DNA of 64,000 bases from Erwinia sp. OLFS4 (GTDB lineage Bacteria > Pseudomonadota > Gammaproteobacteria > Enterobacterales > Enterobacteriaceae): positions 115,037 through 179,036 of the forward strand of contig NZ_MOMB01000045.1 of assembly GCF_002752165.1 (NCBI RefSeq), in the 5' to 3' direction. The position numbers were made by a program, and so were the translations under genes. The notes beneath the pieces are model-generated. The model saw nothing but the letters and a program-made list of their open reading frames with translations, searched no databases and was not told the origin of the DNA. This document shows, one piece after another, positions 40,977-49,403 of the stretch (position 1 is the first letter of the stretch; each line of letters opens with the position of its first letter).

Positions 40977-42173
40977 TTATGCGCGTTTGCCGCAGGCGCG
41001 CTCTGAGACGGTCCAGCGCCGTGCCTGTTCACTGATAGTAATCCCCAATCCATGGCGTGCCGGGATGATCATCCGACCATCCCGTAATTCAAGCTGTTCG
41101 TCAAAAAGCGGGTTCAGCCATTCAAAATGTTCAAGCCACGGCTCGGAGGGATAAGCTGCCGCCAGGTGCAGGTGAATCTCCATCGCAAAATGGGGTGCCA
41201 GTTTCTTACCGTGGCGGGCTGCCAGATCCATAATTTGCAGAAAAGGTGTAATACCGCCAACGCGCGGCGCGTCGGGTTGAACCACGTCGCTGGCGTTGCC
41301 AAGGATCAGCTGTTGATGTTCACCTAAGCTGGTAAGCATTTCGCCGGTGGCTATCGGGGTGTCCAGTGCGCTGGCCAGCGCGGCATGCCCGTCCACGTCA
41401 TAGGCATCAAGCGGCTCCTCAATCCACACCAGATTAAAACTCTCCATTTTACGTCCCATACGCATCGCCGTTTCCCGATCCCACTGCTGATTAGCATCAA
41501 CCATCAGCGGAAAATCATCACCTAATTCGGTGCGTACTGCGGTGAGACGCCGCAGATCCTGTTGGTTATCCGGGTGACCGACTTTCAGCTTAATACCGCC
41601 AATACCGCTTTCGCGCGAAATGGCGACATTTTTTATCACCTGCTCCAGCGGCGTATGCAGAAAGCCGCCGGAGGTATTGTAGCAACGTACAGAATCCCGC
41701 TGTGCGCCTAACAGTTTTGCCAGCGGCAGGCCGGCGCGGCGGGCTTTCATATCCCACAAAGCAATATCAATTGGTGAGATTGCCTGTACTGCCATGCCGC
41801 TGCGTCCGACCGATGCCCCGGCCCACAGTAATTTGCTATAGATTTTCTGAATATCATTTGGATCTTCACCCAGCAGGTTATCGGCTATTTCTGCGGCGTG
41901 TGCATAAATTCCTCGTCCGCCTGCGCGCTTGGAGTAGCTGAAACCCACGCCTTCAAACCCGTCACGGCTGCGGATTTCAGCAAAGATTATCGCCACTTCA
42001 GTCAGGGGCTTTTGCCAGCCGGTAAGAACCTTGGCGTCACTTACCGGGGTCGCCAGCGGTAAAAACGCCAGCGTAATATTCACCCATTCGATACGATCAG
42101 CATTTTCTGCGGCGCTGCCGCCACCGCTGGCCTGCGCATAGCGGACCGCGTCGGAATTTCCACTGGTTACCAT
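40977..42173 (-). CDS. L-talarate/galactarate dehydratase (enolase superfamily)
   Basis: A 398-residue mandelate-racemase-type enolase. It is nearly collinear with the Salmonella talarate/galactarate dehydratase, also 398 residues. Catalytic KXK is in GGIKLKVG (about residue 197), metal ligands are in DANQQWD, WIEEPLD and ATGEML, and the catalytic histidine is in LAPHFAMEIHLH (about 328). The ATG follows GGAGGAGG. It is divergent from a LacI-type regulator with shared operators. No aldolase (garL) or tartronate reductase gene is adjacent. Confidence 0.92.
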   Translation of the reverse strand: MVTSGNSDAVRYAQASGGGSAAENADRIEWVNITLAFLPLATPVSDAKVLTGWQKPLTEVAIIFAEIRSRDGFEGVGFSYSKRAGGRGIYAHAAEIADNLLGEDPNDIQKIYSKLLWAGASVGRSGMAVQAISPIDIALWDMKARRAGLPLAKLLGAQRDSVRCYNTSGGFLHTPLEQVIKNVAISRESGIGGIKLKVGHPDNQQDLRRLTAVRTELGDDFPLMVDANQQWDRETAMRMGRKMESFNLVWIEEPLDAYDVDGHAALASALDTPIATGEMLTSLGEHQQLILGNASDVVQPDAPRVGGITPFLQIMDLAARHGKKLAPHFAMEIHLHLAAAYPSEPWLEHFEWLNPLFDEQLELRDGRMIIPARHGLGITISEQARRWTVSERACGKRA

Positions 42174-42194
42174 GTTTGCCTCCTCCAGGTTAAA

Positions 42195-42210
42195 ATGTTT
42201 GCGCTAACAT
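42195..42210. promoter_or_regulatory. LacI/GntR-type operator 1
   Basis: ATGTTTGCGCTAACAT is a 16-base near-palindrome resembling the GntR operator ATGTTA-N4-TAACAT. It lies 22 bases before the dehydratase start. Confidence 0.65.
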
Positions 42211-42301
42211 TTTTGCTGTTGCGATTATCTATAATAAAAATTATCTTTAAACCGCTCATGATCACAGAATATGCTAGAGGTATTAGAATTTAACCGATTA
42301 T

Positions 42302-42317
42302 TTGATTGCGCTAACAT
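42302..42317. promoter_or_regulatory. LacI/GntR-type operator 2
   Basis: TTGATTGCGCTAACAT shares the GCGCTAACAT half with operator 1, with the other half degenerate. The centres are 107 bases apart, suitable for looping by a tetrameric or paired-dimer LacI-family regulator. Confidence 0.6.
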
Positions 42318-42403
42318 TTTTTGTTTTCCGCTATACCACTGCTGGCAAAGCCGGTGAGCATGCCAGATAATAAAACCTTCAGCTGCATCATGAAGAGGCC
42401 GGG

Positions 42404-43423
42404 ATGACAAGGGGAAAGCAGAGGGGGGAATACGCCGTTGCACCGACGCTGGAAGACGTCGCGCGCGAAGCCGGATTATCGTCGATGACTGTCAGCCGGG
42501 CCTTGAATAACCCGGCTATTGTGCGTCCGGCCACGGTGGCGCGGGTGATGCTGGCGGTAGAAAAAACCGGCTATATTCCTAACCTGCTGGCCGGTAGCCT
42601 GGCGTCGCGACGCAGCAGGCTGATTGCCGTCGTGGTGCCACAAATCAATAACAATATGTTTGTCGATACGATTCAGGCCATTAGCGATACCCTGGCGCAG
42701 CGTGGCTATCATATGCTGCTGTGCGTCGGGGGTTATGCTAGCGATAGCGAAGCGGCGCTGGTGGCAACCTTGCTGTCACGTAAACCGGATGGCATTGTGC
42801 TGACCGGCATTCATCATGCGGCGGCACTGAAGAAACGCCTGATTAATGCAGCGCTGCCGGTGGTGGAGATTTGGGACCTGACGCCAACGCCGATTGATAT
42901 GCTGGTCGGCTTTTCCCATGAGAAGGCCGGTAATCTGAGCGCGCGCTTTTTGCTCGACAAAGGCCATCGCCGTTTTGGCTTATTATGGACCGGTGACCAG
43001 CGGGCTTTATTGCGTAAGCAAGGGGCTATCGCTGTTTTGCAAACCTGTCGCGAATGTCAGTTTGTTGAAGCCGAAGCCGGGCTACCGGCAACTCTGCGTC
43101 TTGGGCGTGAAGGGATGCAAAGATTGCTGGCACAGACGCCGGTGCCTGATGCCGTGATCTGCAGCTCTGATACCCTGGCACAGGGGGCGATTCTTGAAGC
43201 CAGTGCGCAAGGCATTGACGTTCCCCGGCAGCTGGCAGTGATGGGATTTGGCGATCTTGACTTTGCCGCCTGGCATTCACCCTCTATCACCACCGTGGCG
43301 ATTGATCGCTGGCGTCTCGGCGAGGAGGCGGCCACGATGCTGGCCGATAAAATTGAGGGGATAATGCCCACTGAACCGGTACGCGACCTGGGATTCTGGC
43401 TGTGTGAACGACAGTCGGCCTGA
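42404..43423 (+). CDS. LacI-family regulator (GntR-like) of galactarate/talarate use
   Basis: A 339-residue LacI-family repressor. The HTH is TLEDVAREAGLSSMTVSRAL (residues 14-33) with the hinge helix PNLLAGSLASRRS. The ligand-binding domain has LIAVVVPQINNNMFVDTIQ and VICSSDTLAQGAILEA. It resembles E. coli GntR/IdnR more than LacI. It is divergent from the dehydratase gene, with two operators between them, so the dehydratase is the likely target. The effector may be an aldarate or a downstream product. Confidence 0.92.
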   Translation: MTRGKQRGEYAVAPTLEDVAREAGLSSMTVSRALNNPAIVRPATVARVMLAVEKTGYIPNLLAGSLASRRSRLIAVVVPQINNNMFVDTIQAISDTLAQRGYHMLLCVGGYASDSEAALVATLLSRKPDGIVLTGIHHAAALKKRLINAALPVVEIWDLTPTPIDMLVGFSHEKAGNLSARFLLDKGHRRFGLLWTGDQRALLRKQGAIAVLQTCRECQFVEAEAGLPATLRLGREGMQRLLAQTPVPDAVICSSDTLAQGAILEASAQGIDVPRQLAVMGFGDLDFAAWHSPSITTVAIDRWRLGEEAATMLADKIEGIMPTEPVRDLGFWLCERQSA

Positions 43424-43538
43424 TTGTTACAATCCTGGGTAAATGTCACACTTTTCGTTTACTGATGCCCCTTTTTAGCTGGCACACTCTGCATGAACCC
43501 TGTGTTTTCCCCCCGTGTCTACCCGGATATGCCTGCTT

Positions 43539-45449
43539 ATGAAATTGCCCGATTTTGAACAACAAGAAAAGCTGTTTATCCGTCGGGCGTTTACCGCATT
43601 CACGCTGGTGCTCTGCGGGTTTATCGTGCTGATCATGAATCTCTGGCATTTGCAGATTGAAGACTCTCAGTATTATCAGACTCGCTCCGATCAAAACGCC
43701 ATTAAAATGATCCCACTGGCCCCGACTCGTGGGATCATTTATGACCGCCATGGTACGCCGCTGGTGAAAAATATCAGAATGTTCGATCTGAGCGTGATGC
43801 CCTATAAAATTCATAATATGGCGGCACTGGTTAAGGCGCTGACGCCCATTATTTATCTGACACCGGACGACATTAGCACCTTCTGGCATACGCTCAGTCG
43901 CAGCAGTCGCTACCGGCCGGTTGTGCTGAAAAATCAACTCAATAGCCTTGAAATGGCGCGTTTTGCGGTGAATCAGTTTAAATTTAGCGGGGTCAGTATT
44001 GAGAGCTACTTTCAGCGACAATATCCTTATGGCGCCGCGTTGTCACACGTGCTTGGCTATGTTTCCCGGATTAACGCAGCGGATGAGCAACGACTGATAG
44101 CGAGTGGACAGCAGGAAAATTATCTGGCCGATCGCAATATTGGTAAGCAGGGAATTGAAGGCTATTACGAGTCGCTGTTGCACGGTAAAACGGGCTATCA
44201 GGAAGTTGAGGTCGACAACCGCAGCCGGATTGTTAGGGTGCTGAAAGAAGTGCCGCCAGTCGCCGGTAAAAATCTCTACCTGACTCTCGATTTACCCTTG
44301 CAACTGTTCGTCACCCGCCAGTTGCAAGGGCAGCGCGCCGCAGTGCTGATAGAAAATCCGCAGGATGCTTCTGTGCTGGCAATGGTTTCCTGTCCGGGTT
44401 ATGACCCTAATCCTTTTGTTAAAGGCATCAGCTACCAGGCCTATCATCAATTGTTAGCAGATCCCGGTCTGCCGCTGATTAACCGCGTTACCCAGGGCCT
44501 TTATCCGCCGGCTTCAACGGTCAAGCCCTATATGGCTATGGCGGCGCTGCTGGATAACGTCATTTCACCACAAACGACGTTTTATGGTGGCGCGCAATGG
44601 ACCCTGCCGGGCACCCGCCGTCGTTACCGTGACTGGAAAAAAAGCGGGCATGGTGTGCTGAACGTCAGTAAAGCGATTGAGGAGTCGGCCGACACTTTTT
44701 TCTATCAGGTAGCCTTTGAAATGGGTATCGATCGCATTCACACTATGCTGTCACAATTTGGTTATGGCCAGCTGACAGGGATTGATCTGCATGAAGAATA
44801 TCCCGGGCTGCTGCCTTCACGTCGCTGGAAAAAGCGTGCGCACCACCAGCCCTGGTATCAGGGGGATACCATTTCGGTTGGTATTGGCCAAGGTTACTGG
44901 ACGGCGACGCCGATTCAGATGGTAAAAGCGTTGGTGACACTGCTGAACAACGGCCGGGTGATGACTCCCCACTTACGTTATGCAATCCGTTCCGGCCGGC
45001 AGGTTAGTGATTACCGTTCGCCGGCAGCGGTCGGGCAGATAGCTTCAGCCAGCTCGCCTTACTGGGCACTGGTTCGTCAGGCCATGTTTGGCATGGCGAA
45101 CGCGCCAAACGGTACTGGCTATAAATATTTCCACAGCGCGCGCTACGGCATCGCGGCCAAAAGTGGTACGGCACAGGTGTTTGGCCTGAAGCAAAATCAG
45201 GCCTATAACGCCCGCGCAATTCCGCTGCGCCTGCGCGATCATATTTTTTACACTGCCTTCGCGCCATACCAGCATCCCGCGGTTGCCATGGCCCTGATAC
45301 TGGAAAACGGCGGTGACCATGGGGTGGTTGCTGGTCAGGTTGTGCGCCATATCCTTGACTTTATGTTCCAGCCAGAAACCACAAAACCCCGGCTGGCAGG
45401 CGCGGCGACTCACGCCCCCCGCCGTCTGGTTGCCGGCGAAGCTGCATGA
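43539..45449 (+). CDS. second penicillin-binding protein 2 (MrdA paralogue, PBP2SAL-like)
   Basis: A class B transpeptidase of 636 residues; E. coli PBP2 has 633. It has an N-terminal membrane anchor (about residues 21-43), the PBP dimer domain with APTRGIIYDRHGTPL, the active serine in STVK (326-329), SAD, and KSGTAQVFG (541 onward). It lies alone, outside the usual rlmH-mrdA-mrdB cluster, so a second copy is likely, as with Salmonella PBP2SAL used at acidic pH. Residues around the active site differ from PBP2 (PPASTVK for PPGSTVK). I start at ATG 43539; GTG 43515 would add eight residues. Confidence 0.88.
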   Translation: MKLPDFEQQEKLFIRRAFTAFTLVLCGFIVLIMNLWHLQIEDSQYYQTRSDQNAIKMIPLAPTRGIIYDRHGTPLVKNIRMFDLSVMPYKIHNMAALVKALTPIIYLTPDDISTFWHTLSRSSRYRPVVLKNQLNSLEMARFAVNQFKFSGVSIESYFQRQYPYGAALSHVLGYVSRINAADEQRLIASGQQENYLADRNIGKQGIEGYYESLLHGKTGYQEVEVDNRSRIVRVLKEVPPVAGKNLYLTLDLPLQLFVTRQLQGQRAAVLIENPQDASVLAMVSCPGYDPNPFVKGISYQAYHQLLADPGLPLINRVTQGLYPPASTVKPYMAMAALLDNVISPQTTFYGGAQWTLPGTRRRYRDWKKSGHGVLNVSKAIEESADTFFYQVAFEMGIDRIHTMLSQFGYGQLTGIDLHEEYPGLLPSRRWKKRAHHQPWYQGDTISVGIGQGYWTATPIQMVKALVTLLNNGRVMTPHLRYAIRSGRQVSDYRSPAAVGQIASASSPYWALVRQAMFGMANAPNGTGYKYFHSARYGIAAKSGTAQVFGLKQNQAYNARAIPLRLRDHIFYTAFAPYQHPAVAMALILENGGDHGVVAGQVVRHILDFMFQPETTKPRLAGAATHAPRRLVAGEAA

Positions 45450-45503
45450 CGCCGGTGCGCAGTTTGCCGGCGAATACAAAGGGTTTTTTTAAAGTTATCA
45501 GCA

Positions 45504-46997
45504 ATGTCGCCGATAAAACGGTTTTTAGCGATTGGAAAAGCCGCTATGTCTGCTGAAGCCCCGACTGGTATAAAAAGTTATCCCCCCGAAGGAACCTCTT
45601 TAATCCGCATCTGGCGTCAGGCCGACAGGCTGATGTTTTCACTATGCTGTGCGCTGTGGCTGATCGTTATGTTGCTGGGCGGGTTGACGGATCAGTTCCA
45701 CCTGGCAGTTATCACCGGTGCGATACTGGTGCTTCTGGCGAGCGGACTGCGTTATCTGTTCTGGGGCAGTGTTGTCAGCCGGCTTGGCTTTGCAATAGTG
45801 TTGCTGGCCTTTGCCGGGTTGCTTATTCAGCTGGGTAATGGTGAGACAGAATACCACTTCTCGGTTTTTGTGTTGCTGTCCGCGTTACTGGCCTACCGTG
45901 ATTATCTGCCGCTGCTGGCTGGTGCCGCGACGGCTGCGCTGCACCACATACTGTTTAATTATCTTCAGCAACATCATTTGTTTGGCGTGGTAGTCTTCGT
46001 CCATAGCGGCTGGCATATGGTGTTTGTACATGGGTTATTTGTGATATTGCAAACCATTATGCTGCTATGGATTGCCCGCCACATGGCCGCAGATGCCCGT
46101 GCAGCCAGCGAGGTGGCTCAGCTGGCCGCCTGGATTAATCGGGAACCCGGTTATCTGACGCTGGTTGCGGATAATGCCGCCAGTAAGACCCCTTTTGCCC
46201 GTACCTTTAGCTCTACGTTAGGCACCATGCACAGTACCTTAAACCAGGTCAATCAGAGTGTCGTGGCGCTGTTAAGTGAAGCGGAAAGCATGCTGCAGCG
46301 TAATGCCAATCTGTCACAACGTAGTCATGCTCAGGTGGGTTCGCTGGCGCAGGTCGCCAGCGCCATGGCCGACATGAACCTCGCCGCCGCAGATACCAGC
46401 GACAAAACCCTGGCCGCCTGCCAGCTGGCCGGCAATGCTCGCCATGTCGCCGCTCGGGGTCAGGAGAACATTGATGCGGCCAGGCAGTTAATGGACCGGG
46501 TAAGTGAAGACTCACTGCGGGTAAGTGGCGTGCTGGAATTGATTAACAGTATCGCCTTCCAGACCAATATTCTGGCGCTGAATGCCTCGGTGGAAGCGTC
46601 CCGCGCCGGGGTGCATGGCCGCGGTTTTGCCGTGGTTGCGACAGAAGTCCGCACCCTGGCACAACGCTGTGAAAACGCGTCAGAAGATATTCGTCAGCTG
46701 ATTAATGCCGCGGCCGACAGTACGCAAAGCGGGCAGCGTCAGGTTGAACACGCCGGGCAGACGATGACTGAAGTAATGAGCTGTATTGACGCGCTGTCTC
46801 AGCTGATATCAGAACTGTCACAAATGAGCGAGGAGCAGGGAAGCCGCACCCGTCAGATGAAAGACAGCATCGTCAGCATTGATCAAAGCGTGCAGGATAA
46901 CCTTGAGCATGTGGCACAAACGTTACAGGTGGCACAGCAACAGCAATCAATGGTGAATTCGCTTAAACAGGCCATCTCGGTATTTCGTCTTGCCTAG
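45504..46997 (+). CDS. methyl-accepting chemotaxis protein with polytopic N-terminal sensor
   Basis: A 497-residue chemoreceptor. The N-terminal third has about six hydrophobic helices (residues 45-200) with clustered histidines, AALHHILFNYLQQHHLFG and VHSGWHMVFVHG. There is no large periplasmic domain or clear HAMP. The cytoplasmic hairpin tip is intact (QTNILALNASVEASRAGVHG, RGFAVVATEVRTLAQR). The C-terminus ends in VFRLA without a CheR-binding NWETF tail. A second possible start is ATG 45546 with a better ribosome site. The stop is five bases from the convergent reductase gene. Confidence 0.9.
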   Translation: MSPIKRFLAIGKAAMSAEAPTGIKSYPPEGTSLIRIWRQADRLMFSLCCALWLIVMLLGGLTDQFHLAVITGAILVLLASGLRYLFWGSVVSRLGFAIVLLAFAGLLIQLGNGETEYHFSVFVLLSALLAYRDYLPLLAGAATAALHHILFNYLQQHHLFGVVVFVHSGWHMVFVHGLFVILQTIMLLWIARHMAADARAASEVAQLAAWINREPGYLTLVADNAASKTPFARTFSSTLGTMHSTLNQVNQSVVALLSEAESMLQRNANLSQRSHAQVGSLAQVASAMADMNLAAADTSDKTLAACQLAGNARHVAARGQENIDAARQLMDRVSEDSLRVSGVLELINSIAFQTNILALNASVEASRAGVHGRGFAVVATEVRTLAQRCENASEDIRQLINAAADSTQSGQRQVEHAGQTMTEVMSCIDALSQLISELSQMSEEQGSRTRQMKDSIVSIDQSVQDNLEHVAQTLQVAQQQQSMVNSLKQAISVFRLA

Positions 46998-47002
46998 CCG
47001 GC

Positions 47003-47809
47003 TTATCTGATGGACTTAGCGTGCCAGTAGGCCACGGCCCGTATCCGCTCTTTTTCCAGTGGTCGGGTTTCCAGCAGTCGGTCGGTCAGCTGTTTTACCG
47101 CCGAGCCTTCACCGGTTATCCAGATAAAGTAGTCGGCGCCGGTTGTCTGTGCCTGTAACGCGCTTAACGCTTGCTGTAAATTTTCGCCGTGCATCATGCC
47201 GCTGCCAAGCCAGTGGCGCTCCAGTTGCAGGGGAGTGTCAAGATAGGCCTCACCAATACTGGCATCGGTGAACGCATACAGACAAAGTTCGCGTTCACCA
47301 GGGGTGGCGGCAAGATCGTTCAGACGTCGCTGCACGGCGGGCAGACCGGTTTCATCACACAGATAAATTTGCTTAGCATAGTCAGCCGGGACCAGTAAGG
47401 ATGCGCGTGGGCCACCAATGAGCAGGGTGTCACCCGGCGTGGCGGCTGCGGCCCAGTCACTGGCTACGCCCGGCGCATGAATATAAAAATCAATGGTTAA
47501 GTGGTTGTTTTGTGCATTAAAGGCCAGCGGCGTGTAATCACGCATCACCGGGCGCGGCCCTTCAGGCGAGATGATGCCATCGTCGCTGACGCTGGGTACC
47601 AGCAGCGTGCCGCTTTGCGGGTCAGGGAAAAAAAGTTTGATGTGATCGTCAAAACCGCGGGATGTAAAGCCTGATAGCGCCTCACCGCTAAACGTCAGAC
47701 GGTAAAAAGCGCTGGCCAGCCTGACTTTCTTTTCAAGTGTAATCTGGCGAAAGGCCAGTTCGTTCCGTACCCGCTGTGGCAGTGGTGTTAATATCGGGGA
47801 ATCGGACAT
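47003..47809 (-). CDS. siderophore-interacting protein, ferric-chelate reductase (ViuB/YqjH-like)
   Basis: A 268-residue FAD/NAD(P)H reductase that removes iron from internalised siderophores. The FAD-binding motif is RDYTPLAFN (RXYTXR-like) with an adjoining APGVASDWAA, and the NAD domain has YLCDETGLPAVQRRL and WITGEGSAVKQL, all typical of SIP proteins. I start at ATG 47809 with AGGA eight bases upstream; ATG 47818 would add MTA. A Fur-like site lies just upstream. Confidence 0.92.
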   Translation of the reverse strand: MSDSPILTPLPQRVRNELAFRQITLEKKVRLASAFYRLTFSGEALSGFTSRGFDDHIKLFFPDPQSGTLLVPSVSDDGIISPEGPRPVMRDYTPLAFNAQNNHLTIDFYIHAPGVASDWAAAATPGDTLLIGGPRASLLVPADYAKQIYLCDETGLPAVQRRLNDLAATPGERELCLYAFTDASIGEAYLDTPLQLERHWLGSGMMHGENLQQALSALQAQTTGADYFIWITGEGSAVKQLTDRLLETRPLEKERIRAVAYWHAKSIR

Positions 47810-47834
47810 TGCAGTCATCCTGTCAGGGTGAAAG

Positions 47835-47849
47835 TGATTATCATTTACC
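47835..47849 (-). promoter_or_regulatory. Fur-like box upstream of the siderophore-interacting protein gene
   Basis: TGATTAT-C-ATTTACC matches the 7-1-7 Fur motif at about 10 of 14 positions, 26 bases before the start codon. Function is inferred from gene context. Confidence 0.5.
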
Positions 47850-47895
47850 GAAAAATTATGACGAGGTTAGCCGGCGGCTTCAAGTTGCATGCTGT

Positions 47896-48219
47896 TCATT
47901 CCGTGCCTTTTGCTGCGTCAGTTTCATGCTCCGGGGCGGTCGGTACAGCGGTACCAGTAATCTGCGGCCTCTTTTCACGCATAAGGTTAAGGCATTTACG
48001 CAAACGTGCCGGATCGTCACTGGCACAAGAATACAAAAGCCAGACTGGCAGGGGCTGCGCTTCCCGGTTACTCAGCAAATGTTGCAGGCACCCGGCAGCA
48101 CTATCCTGTCTCACCGCCTGTGGTGAGACGATGGTGACGTCAGGCAGGTCAATGCCGGCGATGAGAGAGGTGTCTTGTCTGCGGGTTATCCATTGATGCT
48201 TGCTCCACAGGATTGTCAT
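47896..48219 (-). CDS. hypothetical protein downstream of mgtC
   Basis: A 107-residue frame beginning 31 bases after the mgtC stop on the same strand, with a GGTG ribosome-like site. Codon use resembles the neighbours (CTG, CGT, GCC, AAA rich). The segment PDVTIVSPQAVRQD and LPVWLLYSCASDDPARLRKC faintly recalls receiver-like domains of atypical LuxR regulators, but I do not recognise the family and there is no HTH. It could be a truncated gene. A plus-strand frame over the same region (47828-48196) looks like its shadow. Confidence 0.4.
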   Translation of the reverse strand: MTILWSKHQWITRRQDTSLIAGIDLPDVTIVSPQAVRQDSAAGCLQHLLSNREAQPLPVWLLYSCASDDPARLRKCLNLMREKRPQITGTAVPTAPEHETDAAKGTE

Positions 48220-48250
48220 ATTTCACCGCGTGCCGCCTGTGATGATAGGC

Positions 48251-48949
48251 TCAGGCAACGGCCATTTCACCCAGCTGCCAGCGGATTGCGCTGACGCCTC
48301 TTTCGCGGCTAAGACGGCTGACCAGTTTCTCAACGTGGTGAGCGGCGCCAGGCAGTCCCAGCATATCGGCCTGAACCCGCATTTTTCCGGCCTGCGGCAG
48401 ATCCTCACTTTCCAGCCCCTGTAGCTGCAGGCGACCATTTTTCAGTCCTTCCAGAATCAGGCTACGCATCTGAACTTCTTCCTCAGCCAGGCAGGTTAGT
48501 TGCAGATGATAGAGCTGGGCGGCTTCACTGGCCGCCAGTCCGTGCTGGCCGTTAATGCGTAGCGTGACTTCACGCAGCAGTATATTTGCGCACAGAATAA
48601 TGACGCAGCCGAGAGCTGCTTGCAGAATCAGCCCCATACTGCAGAGTACGCCGATTGCCGCCGTACACCACAGCGTGGCGGCCGTATTCAGGCCGCGTAC
48701 GTTCATACCATCGCGCATGATCACACCGCCACCAAGAAAGCCGGTACCCGATACCACGTAAGCAGCCACGCGGGTGGCGTCCAGCCCCTGAACACACTGG
48801 GTCATGACAACGAATAAGCAGGCGCCGGTGCAGACTAACGCATTGGTACGTAAGCCAGTAAGACGCTGACGAAATTGCCGCTCTGCGCCAATCAGCGCGC
48901 CGAGCAGTAGCGCGACCAGTGCGCGCAAAAAAAAGATTTTCCAGTCCAT
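48251..48949 (-). CDS. mgtC: MgtC/SapB-family virulence protein
   Basis: A 232-residue inner-membrane protein, 231 in Salmonella MgtC. The N-terminal half has about five helices with LLLGALIGAERQFRQRLTGLRTNALV and GFLGGGVIMRDGMNVRGLNTAATLWC, the MgtC signature. The C-terminal half is an ACT-like domain. MgtC inhibits the F1Fo ATPase and aids survival at low Mg and in macrophages. The ATG 48949 has GAGG upstream and matches the Salmonella length; a TTG 12 bases before is less likely. It has a long leader of about 230 bases with a three-way-junction structure. Confidence 0.92.
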   Translation of the reverse strand: MDWKIFFLRALVALLLGALIGAERQFRQRLTGLRTNALVCTGACLFVVMTQCVQGLDATRVAAYVVSGTGFLGGGVIMRDGMNVRGLNTAATLWCTAAIGVLCSMGLILQAALGCVIILCANILLREVTLRINGQHGLAASEAAQLYHLQLTCLAEEEVQMRSLILEGLKNGRLQLQGLESEDLPQAGKMRVQADMLGLPGAAHHVEKLVSRLSRERGVSAIRWQLGEMAVA

Positions 48950-49183
48950 GTTACACCTCAATTTAGCGGTTTGTGTTCCGCAGATCGTGAGGGGTTACAT
49001 ACAGGTTAAACCTGCTATCGTCAGATATAGCAAAGAGGGAACAACAGAAAAGGTCTGCCGTGCCGACAAGAGTAAGCCAGCGACCAGCAGCGTGGGACTG
49101 ACTTACTGATTAACCTGGCGTAACCCGCCGGGATGACTGTCCAAGAGTGGACTCCTCAGTAAGTGATTGATAAAAGCGGGGGA
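48950..49183 (-). ncRNA. structured 5' leader of mgtC (riboswitch-like candidate)
   Basis: Between the predicted start site (about 49177) and the mgtC ATG. A three-way junction can fold from 49164 to 49101: outer stem ACTTACTGA/TCAGTAAGT (9 pairs), hairpin GTCCA-loop-TGGAC and hairpin GGCG-loop-CGCC. Further on are a small GCTAT...ATAGC stem and the palindrome CAGGTTTAACCTG (49002-49014), then a start-stop ATGTAA. No canonical leader peptide is seen. Salmonella mgtC has a regulatory leader, but this one does not look like it. Confidence 0.45.
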
Positions 49184-49212
49184 ATGATAGTGTTATCAGC
49201 CGCGTGGTGCAA
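49184..49212 (-). promoter_or_regulatory. mgtC promoter
   Basis: On the minus strand TTGCAC (49207-49212), 17 bases, TATCAT (49184-49189). Transcription would begin near 49177 and read straight into the structured leader. Confidence 0.5.
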
Positions 49213-49403
49213 GGCAACTTCATTAACCAATTGACAACGAAGCGCAGAATCCGCCAGTTTAGGTGGATGAATCAATACGTTGCCGCTGCCTGGCTTTTTG
49301 CCTGTAATGCGCGTCAGCCGAAAAAAAACCTTTTCTCGTACGCGTTAACGTTAATCAACGCCATTAACCATGACGAAAACAGCCATGATAAGGTACGCGT
49401 AAC

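Noticed and set aside
48990..49100. Hydrophobic leader peptide in the mgtC leader, ending Leu-Thr-Cys-Met
   Set aside because: Only CTG or TTG starts and no ribosome site. It probably arises by chance, although Salmonella has short ORFs in its mgtC leader.
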